Assembly: GCA_027946365.1 (NCBI GenBank)
Contig: JAPEUQ010000004.1
Location: forward strand, 1-64,000
DNA from: Kalmusia sp. IMI 367209
Lineage: Eukaryota > Ascomycota > Dothideomycetes > Pleosporales > Didymosphaeriaceae
DNA length: 64,000 nt
Direction of reading: 5' to 3'
Shown piece by piece: positions 11,409 to 22,557 of the stretch (position 1 is the first letter of the stretch; the number at the start of each line of letters is the position of its first letter). Below the pieces are notes generated by a model. The model was not told the DNA's origin. It worked only from the letters and a program-made list of their open reading frames with translations, and did no database searches. A program made the translations under genes and the position numbers.

Positions 11409-13038
11409 TTAATGACGTAAAAAGTGTTTAGGTACCATACTCTCATCGTGACTAATCTTGCTAAAAGCTTTATGAGGTTTTCCAGCCTTCTTACTTAAAC
11501 ATTCCGTATGCTCCGCTTCCATTTCATTAGGCTGTGAAAACACGATGGAATTAACCTCTACAGTCCTGGTGCATGTGATTGTCTCTATCTCGTCTCCCAT
11601 CCTCTTCTCATCACTAGCACTCGCATCGCTCTTCCTAACCTTAGCTCCTTCGCTGCGACTACCAGACCCGTACTTGGCATAGTAGGCAGAAGAGGTGCTT
11701 CGTATCGCGCCAAGGCACTTGGGGAAGAGGCGCACAAGAATCATACGATTAGCAGGCATGCAGACGCAGATTATACCGACATTTATTTCGACGGTGGACC
11801 AGTTCGAAACATCCCATTGGTCCCAGGTTGGGTTGGTGGAGTTGGCGAAGTGTACGAGAGAGTGCAGGCGGAGGATCGATACTACTGTAACGCTATGAAA
11901 CAATCATTAGCAACAAAATCACACAACGCGTGCATGGATTGTATGGAATTGAACTTGTGGGAGCTTGCGCATCGATGGTCGGAAGTAGTGTATATGAAGC
12001 AGAGGTGCACTTACAATGTACCAACACAGAACATCAACGCAACGCCGACCTTCTTCCTCCAAGCCAATTTAAGATGGGTGAGTTGAGAGAGGGGTATTGC
12101 GAGCATCCAGAAATCGAGTGTTATCGAGATCGCAGCATTGGACCAGCCAAGCGCATTGATACTGATGCATGTTCCATGCGTTTCGCCATGCCATCTGTTC
12201 CAGTAGTGACTGATCGGATTGCATTGGAAGATAGCGACGATGACGAAGATTATACCAAAGAGGCTGTTAAACACCACAGTCGCCCAAATAATCCTTCGTA
12301 CCGGTTTCCCAGGGAAGACTCGAAGGTAGAAGAAGAGTAGCGAGAGCTTTAGAAGTGTAATCTGAGCAAAGTACAAGAACTCCATAACGTAGAAGTACCT
12401 TGCGAAACTTGTAATCTGCTCAAATCGCAACGTCCAAACGTCTCTGCCTAATCCGTTGGCAGTCATCCCAAGGACGTTGATAGCGGAACTAGGTACCCCA
12501 GAGATCAGCGTAATGAATATGAAGCAGTCGTCGAGCCCAAACTCGATCGTTCTCATGACCATCTTATAACCGAGGCGCAATAAAACCAAGACGGCGGAAA
12601 TTACAGCCAAAGTGGTCGATATCCTGTTGTATAGGCCAGAGCGGTCGCGGATGGGAGCACCACAAGTTGTCGATGTGATATTCTTGGTCGCTACGCATTC
12701 GATTAGCCATTGTTATTCAAGGTTGAAGGACTTCGCATACTCAAAGCCTCTTTAACTGTACATGCGTGCAATACACAAACCTCAACGCTGCTCTGCAGCT
12801 GCTGGTTTGTGCATATACATGTCTGGTCGGTGAGAGTGCATGGAGACTTGCTAATAACAGAAGCAAGACATTTCAACTACGCAGTCTTCTGTCAGTATGA
12901 TGCGTTGTATGGTACTCGCACACTCTAACGTACCGCGCAAACAGGTAGACGATCTATAGCTTCAGTCAGGGCCCCTTGTGCATTACTAAAGGGAAGGGGT
13001 ATCAGCAAAAGCGTCAGGATAGCGATCGGTGTTCTCAT
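11409..13038 (-). CDS. CFEM-domain PTH11-type seven-helix receptor
   Basis: Four exons (13038-12934, 12876-12741, 12690-12015, 11892-11409) join in frame to 466 residues. Introns are 57, 50 and 122 bp with good GT..AG and branch sites. Residues 1-20 are a signal peptide. A complete CFEM domain follows, with eight cysteines at 34, 38, 48, 55, 57, 69, 74 and 90 and the conserved Asp at 52 ([10 protein letters not shown]). After [13 protein letters not shown] come about seven membrane helices of the fungal rhodopsin/PTH11 fold and a charged cytoplasmic tail. PTH11-type receptors sense surface or nutrient cues upstream of cAMP/MAPK signalling; the ligand here is unknown. The gene is intact, but its stop codon lies only about 10 bp from the AT block, so the 3' UTR must run into RIP-mutated DNA and the C-terminus may have been altered. 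Confidence 0.9.
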
Positions 13039-14260
13039 GGCTCACTCTGTTGTCCGAGCATATCAAAGGGGAAGGGTGCGGCGTTGAAATATGCGATCCT
13101 TGAACCCAATCAACAAGATCGCACATAGGCCGAAATGCCGGGAGACTTCCACCTCGTGGACCTCTTGACGCACGAACGAGATGATCATCACATAGTGAGA
13201 TCGTACATGATGCACGCTACAGTAAGCAAGGGAACAGGCTATCGTTCATAGTTTCTTTGATAGTGTGCTGCAGTTGTTTCTTGGAAGTCGTTTCGAAACG
13301 CACCATTTCATGGGTGCCATGCACTGTGATCCGCTGGAGCCAATCCAAATATGGCGGGCTCCACACCGAGATTTAGCGACGGAGGACTAGCCTTTCCCGA
13401 CAAGCTCTACAAACCAAGTTTTCTAAAGAGGAATGGTCCACCTTCCGCGAAAGTTGCACTTCGCAGAGTTTAGGGGAAGAGTTTAGATTGCGCCAGTCAC
13501 GCGCCATCTACTCTGCGAGCACATGTCCAGCCGAGGATAGCTTTCTTGATCTACCAGCAGGGTGTCGATCGCGTTCGTACCTTTGCCTTCTTGCGCACTT
13601 AGGGCGACCTGGGTATTCTATTCGCCATGTGGCACCGTTGACGATCAAGCCAGACATCCCTAGTGGACCTGATGTGAAACAGGGAACATGAGGATGCACG
13701 GTCCAGTGCTTAGCTTCATTCACCCACCGGGCCTTTACCTCATGCCAGCCTTCTCCATGTCTTCTCCCCATTCAGTTAGACTTTTAATGAATTTGAGCCG
13801 CCTGCTCTGCCGCTTGTAATAGGAGGTATCCACATCATGCTAGATTCAATTCGAGACCGTCACGTACATTTCGCCTCTGAACAGTTGACGGAGAAGCAAT
13901 AGCACACAAAAACCTGGCTACAGATTTCCACAAAAGGCGACCTGGACAAGAAGGGAGCAGGGTGTAACTCGGGACTCCCGGGTTTGCGCTTTTCGAAAGC
14001 CTCGACATCAATGTCTTAGTGTCATGCTCATATAGTCGAGCTTCCGCTCTTAGAATAAGTTCCGTTTCATGCGCTCCGAGCGATAGGGTCAAGCGCCGTT
14101 CTGAGCTGCCAAACATGGCAGACTATCTCCGTGGTACCTACATAAAGTACACAACTAGCCTATGCTATATAACACCAGGACAACTTCTTCGATGCTTTGC
14201 TGTACCTGCTTTCTTTAGTGCCTTGGGATCTTGGTTCCTTAGCAACTTGCGTTATCAGGA
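13039..14260. other. intergenic, no gene recognised
   Basis: Upstream regions of the divergent receptor (-) and oxidase (+) genes. Short frames at 13,488-13,771 on both strands overlap each other, lack splice-supported extensions and resemble nothing I recognise. Confidence 0.5.
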
Positions 14261-16072
14261 ATGATGGAGCTGCTTGTTACATTTTTCCTTTTAGCCGCCC
14301 AGGCATACGCGAGGCTTGGTATCAGAGCTACCTGCCACTGCTTTCCTGGGGACAGTTGCTGGCCTGCAGCATCAGCCTGGGCAAATTTGAACAGCACCGT
14401 GGGTGGCCGACTTATCTCCACCGTCCCTATCGGCAACCCTTGCCACGATCCAAACTACAGTTTGACGGAGTGTTCTGCGCTGCAATCTCAATGGAAGCTA
14501 CCCCAGACGCAGTAAGTAGGGTGGGCAGACTCAGAAGAACAAATTGAATACTACTAATTGGCATCAGTCTGGCGTCCTCCTCATCGGTCATGCAACCATA
14601 CTTTGCAAACCAAAGTTGTGATCCTTTCACTTCGCAAATTACTCCATGCCTTCTGGGCAATTATGTTCACTACGCCGTGAACGCAACGTCAAGCGCAGAT
14701 GTAATTACTGCCATCAATTTCGCACGCACGAAGAACGTACGTTTCGTGATTCGAAACACTGGTCATGAGTATGTATGCCCCCGGGTTAATAAAGGAGCAC
14801 GGCCCGCTAAACCCTCCGATTTGTAGTTACATGGGGCGATCTACTGGTGCTGGGTCACTTGCTATATGGACTCAACACCTCAAGACTGCACAATTTTCTG
14901 ATTGGTCCGACTCTTTCTATAAAGGGAAGGCCTTCAAAATGGGTGCAGGGATCCTGGGTTATGAAGCAGTGACGGCTGCAGCCGCAAAAGGTCTTGTTGT
15001 GATCACGGGAACGTGCCCAACCGTCGGAGCTGCAGGAGGCTACATTCAGGGCGGTGGCCACTCTGCTCTGAGCACAAACTTCGGTCTAGGTGCAGATCAG
15101 GTCCTCGAGTGGGAGGTTGCCACAGCAGCTGGCAAGATTGTCAAGGCCTCAAGGACTAACAACTCTGACCTATATTGGGCTCTGAGTGGCGGTGGCGGTG
15201 GGACATACGCCGTTGTGCTCTCAGTCACTGTACGAGCATATGCCGATGCCAAAGTCGCCGGCGCTCAACTCCAAATGGCAGCCGCAGGAACTACCGCCGA
15301 CAAATTCTACGAAGCCATTGCAAAGTTTCACGCCATGGTGCCAAACATCACCGATAGCGGCACTACGGTTGCTTTCGTCTTCAACTCGCAAATATTTTCC
15401 ATCGCTCCAATTACTGCGTTCAACCAGACGTCGGCGCAAGTGAAGACTACCCTGGCCCCCTTCATTGCAGTGTTGACCGACCTTCTCATTCCATATACAA
15501 TCACCTACTCGGACTCCAACACATACTATGACCACTACAATAAGTACATGGGACCACTACCATACGGTCATCTCGATGTTGAGGCATATCAATTTTCCAG
15601 TCGCCTGATTCCACGAAAAGTACTGGAGACTAGTAACGACTCTCTCCAAAAGGCTCTACGGAACATTACCGAAAACGGTGTCCTTGCTGTTTCAGTCGCG
15701 TTGAATGTCACTCGTCAATCCAACCGAGCCAATGCTGTGCTTCCGGCTTGGCGTGATGCTGCCATTCATATGCAGATGACGCTCCCTTGGGACAATACAC
15801 CATCTGCATGGCCGAAAATGATCGCGGATCAATACCGTCTAACAAATGAGCTTGTCCCACAGGTCGAGGCAGTCACGCCCGGCAGTGGAACCTACATGAA
15901 TGAGGCAGATTTTAGAACGCCCGATTGGCAAGAGAAATTGTTCGGCAATAAGTATAATACACTGTTGTCTATTAAGAAGAAGTGGGACCCAAGCTTCATG
16001 TTCTACGGACTGAAGACAGTAGGAAGCGAAGCATGGAATGTAGATGACGATGGACGCATGTGCAGGGTATAA
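14261..16072 (+). CDS. secreted BBE-like FAD-dependent oxidoreductase
   Basis: Three exons (14261-14511, 14568-14768, 14827-16072; introns of 56 and 58 bp) give 565 residues. There is a signal peptide (1-17) ending at AQAYA. An FAD-binding PCMH domain follows, containing RNTGHDYMGRSTGAGSL (His150) and TGTCPTVGAAGG (Cys214). These are the two residues that anchor FAD in bicovalent berberine-bridge-enzyme-like oxidases. The C-terminus carries the BBE motif (TYMNEADF near the end, then YNTLLSIKKKWDPSFMFYG). Several N-glycosylation sequons are present. The family oxidises alcohols, sugars or secondary-metabolite precursors with O2; the substrate cannot be read here. No synthase gene is adjacent, so a role in a biosynthetic cluster is unsupported. 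Confidence 0.92.
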
Positions 16073-16871
16073 TGACCATGAAATAGCAATATCTCCTTGC
16101 ATTACCTCTAGCATACAATTCTCAGCATATATCTCTCAACTTGTCATTCGCAGCATACATAGTCCTTAGCTTATAAAACAATGCATTGCCCATGACCTAG
16201 ATAGACGCTGCTGCGTTGAGCACGGCGGTGGTTCAGAAAGCGGAGTAAATCAAATACTTTTAGGGTCAGCCTCATTTGGCGTTAAAGTCGGCTAATCAAG
16301 AATGCAGCATCTTTCTTGACACAGGGCAGCAGCTAATAATAGACGGCGAAGTTCTTCTAGAACGGCCTCTTAGCACGTTGTCGCGATTTTACTCTTTTTT
16401 AGACTGCAAATCATGTTTCACTTTCGGTCGTCCATGCTACCGTGGATATGCTCGGATCTATGAAACCTTATAAATGGCGAATTACGTTTTATTATAATAA
16501 TAAACCTATCTTCGTGAGGAATTATAAGATTCTACCTGATTTGCAATAGGTTAGATGACTTTTAAACTATTTATACTTTGTGCTTGAAAGATAAAGTTGA
16601 ATCAAATATCGATCGTAAAGGTGAGCTCTATTTACACACTTGTATAAAAGGGCTGTTAATGAGGATAGACCTTTCTTATGTATCTTTCGCTTGCTCCTCT
16701 TTAGCAACCGGCCTCACATATTTGATAGCCAACTCGACCTTCATCCCAATTTGTTTATCCAATCTACTTCCGCTTATGCGACTACCCATATTACTATCTT
16801 GCATCATTTCCAGTCTACTTGTTCAGCTGCACGTTTATTGTTAGGTCCGCCAAGCATAGCTTCCACGCTGA
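16073..16871. other. intergenic, no gene recognised
   Basis: Downstream of the oxidase. Bases 16,470-16,700 are locally AT-richer. Frames at 16,276-16,936 are short, overlap each other and lack family features. Confidence 0.4.
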
Positions 16872-17087
16872 TGTCTCAATCGACAGAACCTGAACGATGG
16901 CGACGTCTGGCTACTAGTCAGCACACCCTACCCTAGGTGGGGCTTCGACGACGACGATGACTACAACTACCCCGCGGGTACTGGCTCAGGCTTTAGTCTC
17001 GGGAATGGTGGTCACAGAGGTGATAAACATGAAAATAGTGACGATGGAGGTGGCAGCCACGGAAACGGCGGTCACAACCGTGGCTAA
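16872..17087 (+). CDS. Asp/Gly/His-rich C-terminal fragment, hypothetical
   Basis: An open frame of 71 residues without an obvious ATG. It ends in an acidic-aromatic stretch (WGFDDDDDYNYPAG) followed by glycine/histidine-rich low-complexity sequence (GNGGHRGDKH, then GGGSHGNGGHNRG) before TAA. Such tails occur in secreted or metal-binding fungal proteins. It may be the last exon of a small gene whose first exon I cannot place, or chance. The antisense frame at 16,986-17,177 is its shadow. Confidence 0.25.
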   Translation, partial: CLNRQNLNDGDVWLLVSTPYPRWGFDDDDDYNYPAGTGSGFSLGNGGHRGDKHENSDDGGGSHGNGGHNRG

Positions 17088-17558
17088 TTGACCGTCAGCA
17101 CGAAGGACAACATAACGGCTGGGATGATTTGATCGAGGCACAACGCTGCGCAACGGATCAATGCTCGTAAAGTCCATCAGGTGCAGCTACTTCTTAGACT
17201 TATTAATGATAGTAAAGAAATGACTTCTGCATTAGGGAAGATTTGATTGAGATTCTGGAAAGTGGGATACAAATAGACAAAACAGACTTTTTTTAAGATG
17301 GTAACAAATTCGAGGGGGTAAGGGCATAGCTCCAGAAGCATAGCAATATTTTTGGCATAGGGCATTAGAGATCGGTGCCTCTATTATCGTAATCTGATTG
17401 GCAGTACCAAAAAATATTGCTGTAAACCCTTGGGCCGCGTTGTGGGCTCTCGCTTCCCAATTTCTTACTCCGCACGATCTTAGCGACCTATCTTCTAACA
17501 AACTCGAATTGATACGAATTAGGTCTTCTCTCGACGCGATCTTTAAAAATGAGAGTAT
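17088..17558. other. intergenic, no gene recognised
   Basis: Between the Gly/His-rich frame and the DUF4360-like pseudogene. Short minus-strand frames at 17,177-17,501 overlap each other in different frames and show no family features; I make no call. Confidence 0.4.
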
Positions 17559-18290
17559 CTATGATAAACTCTGCCTTGTTTTTGCCGCTCCAGTTACATA
17601 TAAACCAAACCCAACCGCAATTCGGGACACCGAAAACTCTCCTGGGCCGAAGTCGGTAGAGATGCTAAACTTTGCCTGGAAAGTCCCGATATCAACCTCT
17701 CCTGGTGTCCCTTCGGGAAACAATCCAGTACCAACCTGGAACTCCATAGGCCCATCATCCTCTACCCTGATCATGCTTAGACCGCCCTAGACAATATCAA
17801 TATTTGAGCCATAAGCAGGTCCAATATCAAGGCTTACGTCAATTTCGTCATCTCCCGCCGTCGATATAATGTCGTAGGCCACTACGAAATTTGTTCCTCT
17901 ATCAACGTCTCCCTCTTCAAACTTGGCGTCGTTGTACGTAAGAGTCTCGAAAATCACCTCTGCGTGGCCGTCTTCGGGGTAAACAAACTCGAAGTCGATG
18001 CTGAGCGTGCATGTGACCGGAGTAGTGGAGGTTGTGCTGTTGAACAAAAAGCTACCAGCATCAAAGTCTACATAAGTGTTAAGTGACTTGCCCGGCTCGA
18101 TAGGTTGCGGGTGGTAGGTTCCGGCAGGGCATCCGCTTCCTTCGAGAATATTAAAGGAGGTGAGCGTTCCGTTTACTTGGGTACTTTGTATAGTACTACC
18201 GCTAGAAGTAGCGATATGCGGAATGCTTGCCCGTATAATATGAGCAGCTTGGCCGAGAGAGATGAACAGGGAGATCGACTTGAGGATCAT
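17559..18290 (-). pseudogene. DUF4360-like secreted protein with one in-frame stop
   Basis: A single-exon frame of about 243 codons encodes a signal peptide (MILKSISLFISLGQAAH) and a secreted beta-rich protein. It contains the GSGCPAGTY segment followed by a conserved second Cys (PVTCTLSIDFEF), the layout of small DUF4360-type fungal secreted proteins. Codon 168 is a TAG (17,789-17,787), and the same frame then continues cleanly for 74 more codons (for example MEFQVGTGLFPEGTPG) to the real stop. No plausible intron removes the TAG. A CAG-to-TAG or TGG-to-TAG change, both RIP-type, is the simplest explanation. The truncated form could still be secreted. Family assignment is moderate. Confidence 0.6.
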
Positions 18291-18870
18291 AGCGGACGAC
18301 GGTTTGAAAGTGATTTTGGGCTGGTTTCTGATGGGGTTGATGCTCTTTTTTGCGACTATGGTTACCTTTTTATATTGTGGTCGGCATCCAAATTGCTAAA
18401 TCTAAGAAAGATAGCGTTGAAATCCCAAATTATCACGACACCGAGTAAGGCGTCTCCAGCCAAGCCATATGCGGTGAAATAGCCAAGAATTCTCCAATAT
18501 ACAAGGGGTTATATCTGTAACGATTCTGGCCAATGAAAAGGGTGAGAAAGCACATGTTCACGTTTGCTGCATAAATAACAAAAAACGTTCTGAGAATATT
18601 TACTTTGTTTTCAATACCAAACTCATGATAATTATTAAACTATGCCTCTCCTACGAGGTGCATGTCGACAGAATACACCCCGAACGAATTTGCTAGATGG
18701 AAGGGAGGGCGGGGAGGAGGAGGTGTTCAAGCTACGCACGTAACTGTACGGGTAACGTTCTTGTGACCTGCTAATCTAGGCTAAGTTAGGCCGCAGGGCC
18801 TACTCGCGCGAGCCATCAGCCACGCGTACATCGTCAGAACCCACCTTTTCAGACTAAAAAAGGAACGCCA
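18291..18870. other. intergenic, no gene recognised
   Basis: Upstream of the DUF4360-like gene. A mixed AT-rich stretch (18,480-18,640) is followed by a GC-richer one; nothing recognisable is seen. Confidence 0.4.
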
Positions 18871-19718
18871 TTGGCTCTAAGGATTCATTCCCGAGGCATT
18901 GCATTGTATGTCCTGTACTCGGCTACAACCGTTCTGGCGAGTCATTCCTGCAGGAAGACATTTTGCAGCCCTTTCTTCGGTAACCTTTATGAGATTCGTC
19001 CGGAAATGTCGAAAATAGGACAGAAGTTGTTGATGAATGCTTCCCAACCCTTGTAGTTCCTTGAATCGCAGATGCTCGAGCGGGAAGATGCGTCAGCGAA
19101 GTACAGTCAACTGCATTACGAGCCGATTTCTGTACACGAGGTGAAGCCGGCCTATCAACATGGATCGCAATTGATGAGAAACACGCATTATAAATTCAAC
19201 AGACTGTAAAATACTGCCTGTTCCATCCTCTTGCAATGTTGGCGTCAGTCACAGCCTTGGTCACCTCCGCAAGTTGATGTTACGGTGATTACGCCGCGTA
19301 TGGCGTTTATGTATGCCTGATGAGGCGAGATCTGATAGAAAAGGATGTTGATGCTATGAAGGAGCTACTACCCTAGCTCAACATCTTCTCGTTGAACATA
19401 TCCGTGGTCAAATGTCTCACAGAGCCCATCTTGGACCCGGCGAGAATGCATATGATTATTAAAGGACTTGAGACTTTTCAGGGGATCACGAGGATCGCGA
19501 TATATCTGTTGCTGCAGCATTATACCGCGCTTTTCGTAACGAAATGGTATGAAGCAGCAACCCAGCACACGAACGTGCATAGTCTCATTTGTCTCCCGAC
19601 CCCTGTCCAAGCGACATCATCTTCGCACGACTTGAAAGCTATGACTCGTACGTACCTATGCGAAGCTTCCAGATGCGCAGCTGATGCCGCCGAGGGAACT
19701 CCCGTTGCTCAAAGATGA
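18871..19718 (+). pseudogene. decayed coding sequence of unknown family
   Basis: One plus-strand frame reads through 18,871-19,209 with a single TAG after NASQPL (about 19,054) and then continues FLESQMLEREDASAKYSQ to a TAA. After a gap, coding-like sequence resumes around 19,215-19,718 (AMKELLP, TAG, LNIFSLNISVV, then IIKGLETFQGITRIA and YLLLQHYTALFVTKWYEA) with further single stops. The amino-acid texture is that of a real protein rather than random translation, and the stops are isolated. I do not recognise the family. The 3' end meets the minus-strand nuclease pseudogene tail to tail. Confidence 0.4.
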
Positions 19719-20560
19719 CCTCGCTTCCCCTCCTGCTGCTGTACAACCTCGATCTTGGCCAGGGTTTCGAGATCATCTGTTATCGAAGGCTTGTCAAAGC
19801 TAAGAGCTACAATCTCGTTTCTTTGTTCGGGCTCCCAGTCCCCATCTGGTAGCTGGATGTCCTGGCCGAACCGAGTAAACTCGGACAGCTAGAGGGGCCG
19901 ACAGGAATACACCTTGTCCATGCGCGAGCAGCCAAATTGCTCCCTAGATTTATCGCGACTTGTTGGCCCCAAGTGTAGCCCTCCTCGCTGTCCTTCTTCT
20001 CATTCTGCTCAAGGAAGGCATCTTTGAGGTGATCTTCCCTGTGTAGCGTACGATCAAAATTTTGTGTCGCGTTGAAATTTTCGGCAGCCAATGCGGCGTG
20101 TACTTGTTTGGCGTGCTGATAGCGGTTGACAAGGCGCACTTGGGCTGGATGCAAGGGGGATTCATAGCGAGGAACTCGAAATTAGCATTGCAAAAGCGAA
20201 GATTTTTCCCATTGTTTGGCCCGAGGGCGATATCTACAGATAATGCATCTCGTTCCATGCGTGCTTAAAAATAGTGGACATGAAAGACTGAGGTGATGGA
20301 CATGCGCGCCGTCAGGAGCACGGTGGTACCGTAGTAATTAGTAGCCTAGAGTGCCGCATTGAGGTTGGTGAGTATTAACTGCTCACGGATTTAGTCTTTA
20401 GAAGAAATTATGGTGAGATCCTCTGGGGTACAATCTTGCAGGAATATTACTGGAGCAACTGAAGGTGTCGAGGCCAGGTCTTTCGCCAGGCCACCAAGGT
20501 GGTCAAGGGCGACCTTCATCCGGGCTTGGCCAAAAGACAGCATGAAATCGATTTTCAGCT
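19709..20560 (-). pseudogene. endonuclease/exonuclease/phosphatase (EEP) family pseudogene
   Basis: Pieces in three minus-strand frames line up with a fungal EEP-fold protein (the DNase I / tyrosyl-DNA-phosphodiesterase-like superfamily). In order they are: IDFMLSFGQARMKVALDHL, APVIFLQDCTPEDLTII, a stretch with three stops (two where Trp is expected, before IREQ and before ATNYYGTT), MERDALSVDIALGPNNGKN with LRFCNANFEFLAMNPP, then after a frameshift VNRYQHAKQVHAALAAENFN (degenerate GDxN site), LHREDHLKDAFLEQN, EEGYTWGQQ, CSRMDKVY, and finally ITDDLETLAKIEVVQ. The last corresponds to the catalytic TDH motif, with His replaced by Asp. Frameshifts near 20,125 and 19,920, the stops and the lost catalytic residues mark it as dead. 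Confidence 0.7.
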
Positions 20561-22557
20561 GTATACCGCAATGCTAGTAATAACCGTCTGGTCTAATGCT
20601 ATCACGAGGTGTCTTTGAGGTTCACGACGAAGTCGTCGTGTCCAATACATTATATGGCTAAGCAAAGGGCTTATCTGACTCACATGGGGCCTCGGTCTTT
20701 CTAAGCAGCCCCAAGCCCTTGATCGACTTGATGAAACCCTCATACATATTCAACATTTGACGGTAGGCAAATTGCTAAGCAAAGGGTTCAAAGATGTCTG
20801 GAAGGCAAAGGTTGAAAATTGAGAACGGGTGGCGATCTGCTACATATATATATATATGTCGGCTGGTTCCTTCTACGATGCAAAATTGGGGGCCATCTTC
20901 ATGCAGACTGGTTGGGTTTCAGACACTCGAATGCAAAGAGACTCTTCGTGCATTGACCAATCATATATGCGCGTCAGTTCTAGCAAAATACGGATGTCAA
21001 CACCCTTCATAAGATCAATATCTTATGGATTACGAAGAAACAAACAAGGACTAACCCGTTCATAATTGAACGCGCGAGAATCGCATAAAACAACGTGCCG
21101 CACTCATCTATCTAGTTTTCCTACGCCTATCTGTCTGACCACCTTTCTTGTCTGCTAATTTCTATTTTTACAGCGATTCCGTGATCTGGAATATTCTCGA
21201 ACGCGTCGGACGCGCCACCGTGTACCTGAAGTTTCTGGCTGGCCTGGTATCCTTTTGGTAGCAATCCTGCACTGCCACTTTCTTTGGTTTCGATAAGCTG
21301 AAGCTCGAACGGGATTTCAAGCGTAGTAGTATTTTCCTCCATCAGGCTAAGGCGGAAGAAAAACAAATGGATCATGAATCATTAAAGTATAGGGCCTAGA
21401 AGCGGGAGGCATGCTGATATCATTGCTGTGCTGACCTAGGTGACAGTCCAAATGAAGGTGTCTGGGAGAATCCCTTGGCGTCACAGCATTAGAAGTGCCC
21501 CATGCTCACGACAGAAAGGTAGAAGATTTACATATGATGCCCGCGGTGCCATTAGTCCAGCTAAGCACGATTTTGAAACGAACAACACTGCGGACGCATG
21601 CAAGGGCACCCAAAGCGAAGACAGCTTCCGAGGCGCTCTCTTGCAGCATCTGGACTCGCAGCTTCAGAATTTCGACAATGTGTAGGTAGAGGAGCGGAAA
21701 ATTCGATTGTGGAGTTTGGGACGGCTTTGCCCATGAAGATGTGGACGTGGTTGATACAGGAGCTTTCGAAGAGTGGCTGCTAGGCCTTATTAATGGGCTT
21801 GCACTGACATATAGAGACGAATATGCACCCCACGTACAAAGTCAGCACCAGAGAACCGAAGCAGACAGCCCCTATCCTAATGAACTACGTGGTGAATTTG
21901 CGCCAGTACATGGTGATAATACTGCATTTCACAATGGCCAAAGAAATGGCGTAGACAAAATCACCTACACAAAGGAACGGCATGAACAATTAGCATATAT
22001 GATTATTGGTGTGTTGGTGATTTCTGCTCATCCCATCGCCGATCTGTGCACTTGCAACCATGGAGAAGTATCCATTCAGAGGTAGGACTATTCTAGGCTG
22101 CTGTGTTGCCTTGTTGCCTCATCATAAGAGCAGGTAGCCACATATCTACCGTGTTGATGTGTAGCTATCCCCCCACAACGTTCAGATCAGCTTGTAGCTG
22201 AGCTCCCTGCTGTCACTTCGAGTTTCGTGCTGGATGAGTGTGGGGGCGGTTTCTCGACCCCACACACACACAAACACTGAGCCCTGGTCAAGCTGTCATT
22301 TCTAGACTGACAGTGTACTTTCCTTCGACAGAATAATTGGCAGGTGCTGACAGCGCACTTTTCTAAACTCCGCCTGCCGTGTCATATGTACTGTGGATAG
22401 AGGTGGTGGGTATGAAGTACAGCATCACGGTCATCACTCATATATACTGCTGCTGCTCCTCCTTAAGCGTTGTCTACCAATCAGCGAGCAATTTTTCAAG
22501 ATTGTTGCATTGCTCATCCGATTAGACTTCCTTCCTGCCCCCCTTCCCACAAACACA
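20561..22557. other. no recognised gene; coding-like fragments only
   Basis: Bases 20,640-20,760 on the minus strand may include a further upstream piece of the EEP pseudogene. A minus frame at 21,127-21,375 (start MEENTTTLEIPFELQLIE) and plus-strand pieces at 21,560-21,685 (FETNNTADACKGTQSEDS) and 21,715-22,085 (DVDVVDTGAFEEWLLGLING) look protein-like, but I cannot join them by credible introns or assign a family. A short TA dinucleotide run is at ~20,845 and a CA run at ~22,262. Confidence 0.35.

Noticed and set aside
11695..12340. Plus-strand ORFs over the CFEM receptor gene
   Set aside because: Antisense of a four-exon gene whose splice sites and eight-cysteine domain fit exactly.
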